DNA from: Brachionus plicatilis
Lineage: Eukaryota > Rotifera > Eurotatoria > Ploima > Brachionidae
Direction: 5' to 3'
Length of the DNA: 64,000 nucleotides
NCBI GenBank assembly: GCA_010279815.1
Contig: QEOQ01000508.1
Location: forward strand, 3,862,159 to 3,926,158
Under the pieces are notes generated by a model, which was not told where the DNA came from, searched no databases, and saw nothing but the letters and a program-made list of their open reading frames with translations. A program made the position numbers and the translations under genes. This document shows, one piece after another, positions 12,344-23,624 of this stretch (the stretch's first letter is position 1; each line of letters opens with the position of its first letter).

Positions 12344-15300
12344 ATGATGCTTAACAACTCCGTGATCCAGAAACTGCCAGGTACTTGGTGAGCAAAAAAA
12401 ATGAGATTAAGAAAAAATACTTTTTTAATTTAGCCGGGTGTAAACTTCAGGTTTGGATACCGCCAAATGACCGAGAGCTCATCATCCGTGCCAAGTAGCT
12501 AACAGAGAGACAAAAATAACTTTTTTCTAATTGTAATTTTTGCCAGACTCAAAACAGGTTGGTCATCACGGTGCTCATTTAATGCAAATGGTACGCAGAG
12601 TGGAAGTTGCGCGCCAGTAATCACCGACCACGAGCTAAATGAAATAGAAGAAGTGATCAAGCGTGCCAGTCTTGTGGAAAAAAAAGAACGCAACAGAATC
12701 AGTCGGCTCATAGACCGATTTAAGACAATAAACAAGCCACTGGGTGATGGTGTCACCCATTGTTTCATATGCAACTCTAATTTCGGCCTGTTAAGTCACA
12801 ACAATTCCCACACTTGCAGCCACTGTCTCAAGGTAACAAAATAAAAAATATATTTTTTTTTTGTATTTTTTTTAAATAAAATAAATATTTTAAATTTTTT
12901 ATTTTTTTATAAAATTTTTTTTTCAGAATGTCTGTTCGACATGTTCTTTCGAGACCGCTTGTACATCAAAAGCCGGCTCGGTAATGCTGTGCAAAATTTG
13001 TGTGGAGTATAGGGATTTTTTGAAAAAGTCTGGCCTGTGGTTCAACCAAAATTTGACATGCGAGGAGCTTCCAAGTGTGCTGGAGTCCGATTTGGACAAA
13101 TCTGCGCAAAGTTCTCCCCTAAAGCATGCAGAAAACAGTGCTGAGTCGAGTTTGAGTGAGAAAAAAAACTCTATTTTCACTTCGGAGTCCAAGTATACCA
13201 ATTTGGAGAGTGACACTGACAGTTTAAAGTTCCAATCGACCAAATCAGTGGTCGAAGTGAACGAGCCAGAACAAGAAAGTAAGCTTTTGCTGGAAGAAGT
13301 TGCTTTATCCAAGCAAATAGCTGCTAATGTAAGCAATCAGAATAGCCACCTTGGCCAGCCGAGTCTTGTGGCTGACAATCAAAAATTTCTGTTCAAAACC
13401 TCATCTCTTGCCAATGGCGAATCTACCCAGAACATATCGCTTGCTTTCAGGCAGTACATGGACACCGAGACAAGTCGGTGCTCAAGCTTAGCTTCTTTTT
13501 GTAGCATTTTTAAAAAAAAATTTTTTTTAGGGCTAGGACACCTACAGTTCAATGTGGAGTATATAGAATCTCTGCTTCAGCTTAAAATTCATCTGGTTAG
13601 TGCGACAAATTTGCCGGCTCGCGACTCAAATGGTCTGTCGGACCCGTATGTCAAGATACATCTATTGCCTGGCATTGCCAAAGCCACCAAGCTCAGATCC
13701 AAAACAGTGTATAAAAATTTAAATCCGCAGTTCAATGAAGACTTTCACTATGACGGCGTCACTTTGGATGACATGGACACCAAGACTTTGCGGTTGACAG
13801 TGCTGGACGAGGACAAGTTTGGATTTGATTTTATAGGCGAGTATCGGTTGCCTTTGAAGGTTTTAATGAGAAACGAGATGAATTATTTTAATGTTCCTCT
13901 CGAGGAAAAACAGGAGGTAAGCTGGAATTTTTTGAAAATAAGATTTTATTAGAAAAAAAAAACTCAGGGTTAATTTTTCAGTCAAATAATTACAACAAAA
14001 ATTGATTGATTTTGATTTTTTTAAAAAGATTATAGATATTTAATTTTCACTAGGCACCACAAAAAAAGATATTGTGAAATTCAAATGCAAATTGAACAAA
14101 ATTTTTCATTTTTTTATGAATTAAAATTTAATTTAATAAAACATGTTAATAAAATTAGTGCAACATACTTTGTTGCACTTTTTTTATCTAAAATAATTTT
14201 TCCAATGTAAAAAAAGACAAAAAATGAAATAAAAACAAGATTTAAATTTATTATTGATTTGATTTACTAACAAAAAAAAAGAAAATAAAAATTATATTTT
14301 AGGTTAACTATCTTGCAGCATTTTTTAAAATATTTTTTATAGCTTTAATTTTAATTTATTAAAAATTAAAAATTTTTTGTTCAATTTGCATTTGAATTTC
14401 ACAATTCTCACAAAAAAAGGGCATCTTGAAGTTGATGATCAATTCAAAATATCATTTTAATTCCAAGAATTTATTTTTAGATATTAAAATTTATCTTTAA
14501 ATTTATTTAAATAATTTTAATGTAGCATGTTTTTCATTTAATGGAAATTTGAAAAATAGAATCAAAAAAAATTTATTTCAAAATTATTCGTAGGAAAAAT
14601 CAATCTTTTCATTTTATTGCTTATTTGGAGTTTAAAATTTGAAATTCATTTATAAATTTAATTTTGAATTTTGAATGCTCGGTACAAATACTTTTGAAAT
14701 AAAAAAATTTTTAAATAAACTCTTCAAAAAATCAGTTTATAAATTTAAATTTTAAAAATCAATTTTATTAATTGGTTGAAAAAAATTTTTTTTTAATTAT
14801 TTTATTTTTTATATCTTCTTAACATGTAAAGCATGAAAGAAATTTGAATAAATATAAAGATTAATTTTAAAATCTGAAGACCAATTTTATTTAAAAATTT
14901 ATTCAATAGATAGATAAATAATTATTTATTTTTAGGAAATTAATAAATCCTGAATTTAATTTTGACTTGAATATGGTCGGTATAATTGAATCGTTGATCA
15001 ATTACAGTTAGTCATAATCATAAAATTATTACATAGATCGATTTTAAATATTTTTTTAAAAAAATTTCATTATTAACTATTTATTTAATAATGGGCCCTC
15101 TATTTTTCAAGGTATCACTTATATTTTTTTGGGAACATTTTTATTTATTGGTATCAGGCTTAGGTATCAAGAAAAAAGAAAAGAAAATTTAGTTTTTGAA
15201 ATATTTTAAACATTTTTGTTTGACTTTAAAAAAAATATGTTTTCAGTAAAATTGTTTTTTTTTTATTTCGAAACTTGATTTGAAATGTTTAGTTTATTTT

Positions 15301-16949
15301 TTGAATCTGCTTATTTTTTGTGTCGCGACAGGTTCAAAATTTTCTTGAATGTCAATTTAGCTATCCATAGGATCTTCTAATACTTCTGCTCTCTCTTCTT
15401 CTCCTTTTCTCCAAAAAAAATATATATTATATTAAATATATTTTTAATGATAGTCTATAAAATTCAAAAACTTATTTGTAGAGAATTTTCATTTGAAATA
15501 ATTTCAAAAAATCTATTGACAAATTGCAACTCTGTTTATAAAAATTGATTTAAGTGAGTGTTTGTAATCGATTTACATAATTCGGATAATTTTATATTTT
15601 AAATGGTAATTTTTTAAGGTCAAAATTAAGGGGCCCTACCAATTTTTTATAATTTACTGACCCTAACCTTTTTTTCAAAGCAAAAAAATATTTAAAAAAG
15701 TTTTGAATATTAAATTAATTTTTTTCCAAGATTCTTATTTTTTGCAAAAATTTAATTTTTCTATATTTTTTAAAAACCTTATCTCTAATTTAAAATCACT
15801 GATTTCCCAACTCAGGCCCATTTATGCAGTAGAAAATTTCAAGAGCTCTCCAAAAATTTGTCTGGTTTTTCTCCAGGAAGTTAAGTTTTTAAATATTTTA
15901 ATTATTTTATTTGTAAATTAAAAAATCGATATTTTTATTTTATTTTTAAACATTAATTTTATTATCAAAAAATATGGAAAATTTTTAGTTACTGAGAATG
16001 TTAGAATTTTTAAATGTATTTTTGCTTTGTAAAAAAAATTTGGAGTCAGTTAATTTTCAAAAATTGGGGGTCAGTGTTTTAATAGGACTCAAAGAAGGAG
16101 ATGATTTTTTTTCATAAATATTAATAAATTAAAATAATATTTTAAGAATAATGATTAATTAAAAAAATATAAAATTCAAAAAATTTATTTTTTAATTTAA
16201 AAGATTTAATTTTGAGTTTAAAATTTCTTCAAAATGAACATTCAAAATTTTTTTCCGAACTTTAAGTTATTGTCAAAAAAAACCATTTAATTTTAAATTA
16301 TTTTAAAGGCATTTAAAAAAGTAATTTTTCGCATGGTTTTATTGAAAAGGTTTTTTGTTTAAGCTTGGTGATGAGAGTGATTGTAGCTCGCGTGGAAAAA
16401 TTAACTTTGCTGTAAAATATTCAAAAAAAACCAGTTGTTTGTTTGTTAAAGTTAACCGATGCACTCAGTTATTACCAATGGATAATGGTGTTTCTTCAGA
16501 TCCTTTTGTTGAAGTGTGCGTTTTTTAAGCCCAAAATAAGAATGTTTTTTTAATTTTTAATTTCCAGAGTCCTTTTGCCTGGTTCAAAAGAAAATAAACA
16601 CAAATTCCGAACTTGTACAAAACGAAAAACCCTTGATCCCGAGTTTAATGAAGTAAATTTTTTGATTAAATCCATTTTTATTTTCACTTCATTTATTTTC
16701 AATTAGGAATTTATGTTTAGTAATATCGATCTGAAGAGTCTTCTGACCAAAACGATCGAAATTTCGGTCTGGGATAAAGACTTTGGCACCAAGAATGATT
16801 TTATTGGTATGGTCAAACTCAGTCAACAGAGGACTGGCGATGAACTCAAACATTTTTTTACAATTATTAAAAATCCAGATTTGTATCATGAAAAATGGCA
16901 TACTTTGCACATGCGAGAAGATAAATTCTCTAACTTGACCAGTGAATAA
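12344..16949 (+). CDS. Rabphilin-3A/Doc2-like Rab-effector with FYVE-type zinc finger and two C2 domains
   Basis: Proposed exons: 12344-12380, 12434-12494, 12547-12832, 12927-13916, 16364-16515, 16568-16652 and 16707-16949, joined by GT-AG introns with phases that keep one frame and give 617 residues. The Rab-binding region includes PPNDRELIIRAKLKTGW. Four CxxC pairs follow (C105/C108, C123/C126, C131/C134, C150/C153), then SGLWF, the equivalent of the conserved SGAWF. C2A (about 331-458) has DSNGLSDPYVKIHLLPG and LDEDKFGFDFIGE; C2B (about 467-610) has SRGKINFAVKYS, PMDNGVSSDPF and SVWDKDFGTKNDFIG, with the Ca-binding Asp residues largely kept. In the family these proteins bind Rab3/Rab27 on secretory vesicles and act in calcium-triggered exocytosis. 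The first exon is the least certain: it was chosen because only acceptor 12433 keeps frame. Confidence 0.9.
14058..14419. mobile_element. Short palindromic MITE in intron 5
   Basis: ATTGTGAAATTCAAATGC at 14071 runs into ...AAATTGAACAAAA and returns as the reverse complement ending GAATTTCACAAT at 14405, giving roughly 30-bp terminal inverted repeats. An 11-bp direct repeat CACAAAAAAAG flanks it at 14058-14068 and 14409-14419. It is non-coding and lies in the 2.4-kb intron of the rabphilin-like gene. Confidence 0.65.
14420..14882. mobile_element. MITE, GGCATC family, copy 2 (3' truncated)
   Basis: Begins GGCATCTTGAAGTTGATGAT immediately after the flanking repeat of the preceding MITE and follows the family through AATATCATTTTAATTC and the AACATGTAAAGCATG inner arm. 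It loses similarity near 14882, about 60 bp before the expected right terminus. Non-coding, intronic. Confidence 0.7.
14883..16363. other. Rest of intron 5 of the rabphilin-like gene
   Basis: AT-rich intron sequence with no coding similarity or repeat end that I recognise. It ends in the acceptor TTTTTTGTTTAAG before exon 6 of the series at 16364. Confidence 0.5.
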
Positions 16950-17411
16950 TTTATTTTTTTTACTGATATTTTTCTTATAAATTTTTTGATCTCGGTTTTA
17001 GTCTATTTTTTATTTTCGAAAAAACAGATCTGAATAAGACAATCGAAAATTGTATCGTTTAAAAATCTAATTTATTACCAATTTTTTTAATTATAAATAA
17101 ATTTACTAATGTAAAAAAATTTTTTTTGATCGATTAAATCTGATTTTGGAATTTATTGATTTAACATTTTATTCAGAAAATATTAATGAAAACTATATAA
17201 AAAGATAAATTTACTAGATAAAATAATTAACTAATGGAAACATTTTTATTAAGTGTCTTTCTATCTGTTATTTAATAAAAAAATCTAGTTGATTTCATCT
17301 TTTATCTATATGATTAATCCCATGCCAATTTTATTTTAGGCTTAATATTTTTTACTTTAGAGAAAAGACATTTTTTCAAGATTTTGATTGTAATTTTTCG
17401 TTTAATAATTA

Positions 17412-18170
17412 TTTTTTTCAATTAAGTTAGCAAATTTGTAAATTGGAATATTTTTTGTTTGAAATATTTTCGAAAGCTAAAAAATAAAAAATTTTAAATA
17501 ATTTTAAACTTATTAATATAATATATATATAAAATTAGTATCAAAAATTTGACATTGTTGTATTTGACAAAAAAATCAAAACCCGAAAATCAAAATAACT
17601 ATTTCTTCTTTATTTCCCGAACCATAAAATATTTAAAAAATGTATTCTGAAACTCTCTTTCTTTATCGTTTCTTAATATTTCTTTATTTATTTTTAATTT
17701 TAATATTTATTTTGAAAAAAAAAGATTCGGCTCAGACTCTTTTAAAATTAATTTAGCTAATTTAACAGGGTATAAATAGCCTGGTATCAAAGAAATTATT
17801 CAGTCAGATTTTCAATTTTAAAAAAAAATTTATTTTAGAAAATTTCGAATAATTAAGTAACCAAAGAACACTTAATAGGAAAAAAAATAGAAAGAATCAT
17901 TGTTATTAACTCTGCCCACATGGCCGGTCCCAAGCCCGGATGAAAAAAGAGGAGGGGTGATGATGATACAGGCGCATAGAGGCCGGGATGAGGAGGCTTG
18001 CAAGCTAGAGCTGATGATAGTCTGTTGATTTTTGAAACTAATTTTATATATATATTATATTAATAAGTGTAAAATTATTTAAAAATTTTTATTTTTTAGC
18101 TTCCGAAAATATTTCAAACAAAAAATATTCCAATTTACAAATTTGCTAACTTAATTAAAAAAAATATTTC
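17412..18170. mobile_element. Long inverted-repeat element containing an RTE-like GC-rich island
   Basis: About 130 bp at 17412-17540 (containing AATTAAGTTAGCAAATTTGT and an AT-dinucleotide run) is repeated as the reverse complement at 18037-18170. The loop of about 500 bp carries a GC-rich segment at about 17905-18022 that contrasts sharply with the surroundings. No clear target duplication was found. Confidence 0.65.
17905..18022 (+). repeat. GC-rich island resembling a LINE (RTE-type) untranslated region
   Basis: Contains GGCCGGTCCCAAGCCCGGAT followed by a GAAAAAAGAGGAGGGG purine block. From memory, a GGTCCCAAGCCCGGATAAA...GGAGGG signature recurs in RTE-like retroelement sequences of many animals. 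I cannot run a search, so the family assignment is tentative; that it is a foreign GC-rich insert is clear from the composition. Confidence 0.45.
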
Positions 18171-19496
18171 ATTAAATTTCCCTTATTTTTTCTTAAAAGC
18201 TTTGGTTTTTTTAATAAAATTAATTTTTAAAATGGTAATGATTTCAAATCATTTTCAAGTATTATTAATAAAAACATAAAACTCGGTTGTTTTAAATTTT
18301 TCAAAATACAAAAAAATAATTTTCTTTTAAAAATTTAATTGAAGAAATTCAGCATTAAATAATAAACATTCTATTATATATCAGGCTTAGGATTAAAAAA
18401 AATAAAAATAAACAACTCACAAGAACTAAATATGTCAAAAATATTTCTTTAAATGTGAATCAAGACATAAATTTTTTTCCCTTAATAAATTCTAAACTTT
18501 TATTATATATTTTCATTTTAATTTATCTGTCCTTAAATTTTTCTGAATAAACAATTAAAATTTAGATCTAGGAGATGAAAAAATCTGTAGTTAAAGTTAG
18601 CAGGATATTTTTACTAAGAAAAAGATTATTTTTAGTGACAAGAGTAGACAATTTTTTAGCTCATATTCAATAAATAACGCAAAGGTACGAATTAATCCTG
18701 CGCGATTTTTTTATCAAAATTTATTTTAAAATAACTTCTTTAAAGAAAAAAATCTCATAATCGAATTATTTTTTTAAAGAAATTTTTTAAAATTTCGACA
18801 AGAATAAATTTTTGCATAATACAAAGCTGGCTCGGATTGATCAAAATATTAAATAAAATTATTTTTTGTATTTTTTTTTCTTTCATTTTAATGATTTTAA
18901 TTTTTATTTCTAAAAGATTTTTCAACTATTAACTACACCACCAAGTCTCTATTCCGAATTATTGAAAAAAATATTCCTAAAAATTAAGAAAAAAAAATTT
19001 CTTAAAAATTATCAAATTTGATTCTTCGCATGAAAGTTAACTCATTGAAGAAGAATATTGAAGAATTTTCTTAATCTTAAATTCAGTGTAGCCAAAAATT
19101 TTATTAACAACAATTTCATGATCCGTCTTTTACATTTTACCTTAAAATTTTAAAAACATTACTCAACTAGTGCCTTTACTTAGTCCAAAAGGCTGCATTG
19201 GAATATCATTAGAACTAGCGTTTGAGGCGTATTTATCTAATCAATTAATTAGCCTGGAAAATGTAGATAAAAGACTGATAAAAAATCTGATACTTTAAAA
19301 AAAACATTAATTTATTATACTTTCAATAAAAAAATTATTTATACTTTTTTATTTTTTTTTCAAATTCATTGTGAAAGAGAACATATTGATTTTTGTTATC
19401 TTCATATAAAAAAAAACATGTTGCTGCAAAAAAATTATTTATTAGATTTTTTTAAAAGTAATAAATTCAAATTTGCAAAATTATATTTTATCAAAA
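18171..19496. other. Gene-free AT-rich stretch
   Basis: No recognisable feature; presumed promoter side of the mucin-like gene at its right end. Confidence 0.5.
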
Positions 19497-20207
19497 ATGT
19501 ATGAAATGGATATAAATGAATCTGTCCAAGAGGGCACTAGTAGATTTTCAACAATAATCAATCGTTGCAAAATCTACATTCTCCGCCATAAATCAGTATT
19601 TGTAGTTCTGACAATTTCTTTAATAATAGCAGCTGTTGTTCTAATCATTGTGCTACCAATCGCTCTGAGAAAAAATTCTTTTCCTGAAAAAACCACTGAT
19701 CAAACAACACAAGCTACTTTGACCATGTTCAACTTCACAGATCAAAACGAGAACATTTCCACTTTAGAAAATACTGATTCATCTCAAATCTGGACAACCA
19801 TGTCAGTCACAACAACTCGTGACATAACAAACAGCATGAATACCACTTGGGATACCACTCAAAAAACATTCATACCAACTGAAACTGCAGTATCACCTGA
19901 AACAACTTTGAACACCTTAATATCTGATGATCTTACAACTATACCAAATTATTCTTCTACCTTGAGTACCTCTCAAGAGATATCAGCATCAACTGAAACT
20001 GCAGTATCACCTGAAACAACTTTGAATACCTTAACATCTGATGATCTTACAACTATACCAAATTATTCTTCTACCTTGAGTACCTCTCAAGAGATATCAG
20101 CATCAACTGAAACTACAGTATCACCTGAAACAACATCAAGTACCTTAACATCAATAAACTCGACAAGTAAAAAAGAAAATGGGACATCAAATAATACATC
20201 AATATAG
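19497..20207 (+). CDS. Mucin-like single-pass membrane protein with 38-residue repeats
   Basis: The ATG at 19497 (MYEMDINESV) starts a frame of 236 codons. A short basic cytosolic-looking segment (INRCKIYILRHK) precedes one strong membrane helix (VFVVLTISLIIAAVVLIIVL), followed by a Ser/Thr-rich tail with many N-x-S/T sites, which suggests a type II, heavily O-glycosylated surface protein. The tail has 2.4 copies of a 38-residue repeat containing TAVSPETTLNTL and SDDLTTIPNYSSTLSTSQEI. I know no family for it. It could be one exon of a longer gene: the stop follows directly after the repeats, and an in-frame donor-like ACAAGTAAAA lies near 20161. Confidence 0.6.
   Translation: MYEMDINESVQEGTSRFSTIINRCKIYILRHKSVFVVLTISLIIAAVVLIIVLPIALRKNSFPEKTTDQTTQATLTMFNFTDQNENISTLENTDSSQIWTTMSVTTTRDITNSMNTTWDTTQKTFIPTETAVSPETTLNTLISDDLTTIPNYSSTLSTSQEISASTETAVSPETTLNTLTSDDLTTIPNYSSTLSTSQEISASTETTVSPETTSSTLTSINSTSKKENGTSNNTSI
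19881..20160 (+). repeat. 114-bp coding tandem repeat
   Basis: Units start with GAAACTGCAGTATCACC at 19881 and 19995, and with a one-base variant at 20109, so the period is exactly 114 bp (38 codons). The first two copies are nearly identical, indicating recent expansion or homogenisation; the third is partial and has drifted. Confidence 0.85.
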
Positions 20208-23200
20208 TCACAACCAAAATAGAAGCAATTTTAGGTGTAATAAATCAATCGGAATTTGGTGATTATTGTAATTCTTTATATAAGTTTAAAATAGAGCTTG
20301 ATTTTTTTTATTTATTGAACATTTTTATTCTAAAATAAATTTTTTTTGTAATATCAATTCTAATTTATATTAAAAAAGTGAAGAAAATACCCAGGTTGGG
20401 ACGAAATGACCACTGTTATTTTTGACAATTATGAAAAATCTATAAAGTAAATAAAAGAATACTAAAATAAAAGCAATTTTTTTGTAGAATTCAATTAACA
20501 GAATTAATTAAATGAATGAATACTGAGATATTATGAAATTCAAAAGATAAAATATATAGCTCTTTGTTTTTAAATTGATTTTGAATATTTTTTAAAAGAT
20601 TGTTTAATATTTTTAAGTAAAAAAATTCAAATTTATTATATTCTTAAATATTTTATGTATATTTTTTTTTAAATTCATCTTTTTTTTGAAAAAGTTATTT
20701 TCTTATTTGTTTAAAATAATAAACATAATTTGAATATTTTTGTTTTAAAACAATAGAAAGAATTATCCCAAGTCTTCTTTAATCTATTTAATTTAAATGT
20801 AATAAAATTGCAAAATTTACTCATTTATTCACAACTAAATATTTATTTAAAAAAATAAATTTGAAGCATCGCAGTTTTTTCATGCTTTTTCGAAATTGTA
20901 GTAAATTTTCATTAAAAGACGAAAAAATACACCATATGTATCAATTTAAAGCCTCTGTTGTCAATAGGTCGCATCATTATAAAAACAGAACCAAAATTTT
21001 TTTTCTCTAACAATTTTAATTCTTGATTAATGTATGGGACAAAATTTCTCTATTTTTTTCTCTAGTTTGAATAAAAAATAACTTACAAAATTCTATTTTA
21101 GAAATCAAAATTTTGAATTAAATGATCTTGAACAAGAATAATTTAGATGATGACAATGAAGATGAATAAAAGCAGTAAAAGATCAGTAAATTAATATTAC
21201 TAAAATAAACGTAATTTTTCTAGATATTTAAATTTTTTAAATGACTTATAGAATTAAATTAAATTAAAATTTAGTTTAATGATATTTGTTAATTCTATAA
21301 TTTATTTTGATCAAAAACCAAATGAGAAAAAAAGACCATTTGGTTTGTTCGGAATGCCATTAAGTCAGCCTTTTTAATTTTTTTAAAGATATTTTATTAT
21401 AAAGAGAATTGGGTTAAATCTGAAATTTTAGTGTTAATTATTATTTTTAATAGAATAAGAATTTTCAAAATCGAATCCTTAAAAATAAAATCATTAAGTA
21501 AAATGAGAGAGAAATCACAAATTAAAATTATTATATTAAAAATTAACACGCCATTTCATATACATGAAATTATTTGAAATAAAAAAATAAGCATTGAAAT
21601 TAAATTTTTTGAAAACTAATTTTATTTCAGGGATAAATTAATATCAAATTAAGTATTTAGATTAGAATGCTATTAAATATACCTGAAGTCGAAAAATAAT
21701 AAAGAATTTCGAAGTTTAGAAACTTCAATTGACAACAATGGTTTAAATATAAATGTAGTTAAAAAAAATTAATTCTTTAATTAGGTCTTTTTTTGTCTAC
21801 CTGGTTAGGGGAACATAATTAGAAAAGAAAAGAATATAATCCATAAAAAATTTAAACCTTTAATAAACACTTATATCTAGCTTTCAATTCATTTGACAAA
21901 TTATTTCTAAATTTCTAATGAATTTGCTTTTATAGGGGTCTTTTGAGAAAATATATTAGGTTATATTTAAGTCTAATAATTTTTTTTTATCGATTTTTGC
22001 TTTTTTCTATTAAAAAGTATTTTGAAAAAGTAAAAGTTCAATTTTTTAAGATCTTTATTTTATTTTATCATATTCTGTTTATTTCAGAAAATGCAATAAA
22101 CAAATTAGCCAAAATTAATCATTGCATTTAAATTTGTTAATTTGATACAAGGTTTTTATCACATTTAACGTTACAAATCAAAAATAGACAATATTTTACG
22201 ATAATTAAGGTAAATTACTGTAAAATCCTAAATGTATTCGTGAATTTACGAAAATTATCCAAAAATTTTATCAAATTACGGAAATGACGTAAAAAAATAG
22301 TGCCAAAATTTCTAAAAAACTCAAATTTTTCAATTTTTTTTTCTAAAAAAATATATAAACAAGATGCAGAAATTGGCTAAATTAAGTCAAATCAAACACA
22401 GAAAATAACAAAAAAATCGGCAAATTATATTTAATTTTTTTGTTTAATATTATGTGAAAAAGTTCAAGTCTTTTATTATAGAATTTTGAAAATCAATTTT
22501 ATTTTTATTTTTTAGTAGTACCCCTCTTAGGCTTTTATCAGCATTTTCCCACGGAAATATAGTAAAATCTTTGTATCAAATCACCACTGTATATTTTAAA
22601 CTTTCAAATTAAAATTTTAAAGCAAATTGTTAAAATGAAAAAAATGGTCTCAATTCCTTTCAGCATAAAATTTTTGAAACTTTTTCTTTCAAATGTCTTT
22701 TTTTTCATAATGGGTTAAAATTCTTCCCTAAATTTAAAAGAAAAACTAACGAAAAATGACTCAAGAAAGTTGAATTATAATTTAAAGAAGAACAATTATT
22801 CGATTGAACTTATGGCCGAACCGAAGATTGTACAGAAAAACTTTTGATCATTTCTACTCAAAAATAATAAATTGCTTTGAAAAGATCAAAAGATCAATTT
22901 CGAAGTTTTCAAAATTTTACCTTTCAATTAAATAAAATTTTAATAAAATTTATTTAATTTTTACAGTTTTGTTACCCATTTTTAATTATTTAACTTGAAT
23001 ACCTTGTTGTTAAATTTTTACAATTATTTATCTATGTAATAAATCTTTTTAAATTCTAATTTTTTAAAATGTTTAACAAAAAAAATAATAATGGTAAAAG
23101 CTGCAAGAGGATATCTACGGAGCGAGATTGAAGTGTCACTCTGGTAGTTGTCTTTCCTTAAAAAACAAAAAGTTTGAGTTAAATTAAGAACCCAGCGAGG

Positions 23201-23624
23201 TTTATATACATAATTATAAACATAATTTTTTATCAATCAATTGTCTAATGGGTTAAAAGTCATTAATTTAAATTTTTTTTTTAAGAAATGAATTAATGAT
23301 AAATAAAAAATGTTATTCAAATTACTAATTTTTTTTTTATCTGGTAAAATTGCTGACAAAAAATAACAAATCGATCAAATCTGGCGCAAAATTAATGCGG
23401 ATGAAACTTGGACACAACCTGCTAATTAAAATAAAAAAAATACTAATTTTTTGTTTTAATTTTTAACAAAAGGTGTTTTTTATAAGGTATTTCTCTCAAA
23501 GCCTTATAGAAAAATCGTTTGCTATTTTAAATTAATCAAACATTTTGTCAAAAGATTACCAAACACTAACATTTGATACTTTTTACCTGAAATATACCAA
23601 AACTAGCAGTTAAAACTTGAAAAA
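20208..23624. other. Gene-free AT-rich stretch
   Basis: Short chance frames only. A minus-strand frame at about 23024-23236 has a slightly more protein-like middle (LRKDNYQSDTSISLRRYPLA), but no start context or homology supports it. No repeat family end was recognised. Confidence 0.5.

Noticed and set aside
12923..13336. Minus-strand frame of 137 codons over the rabphilin-like exon
   Set aside because: Shadow of the well-supported plus-strand exon; no homology of its own.
17905..18022. HDV-like ribozyme
   Set aside because: Short GGCCGG/CCCGG pairings suggest it at first sight, but I could not build the full double-pseudoknot from the sequence; kept only as something to test.
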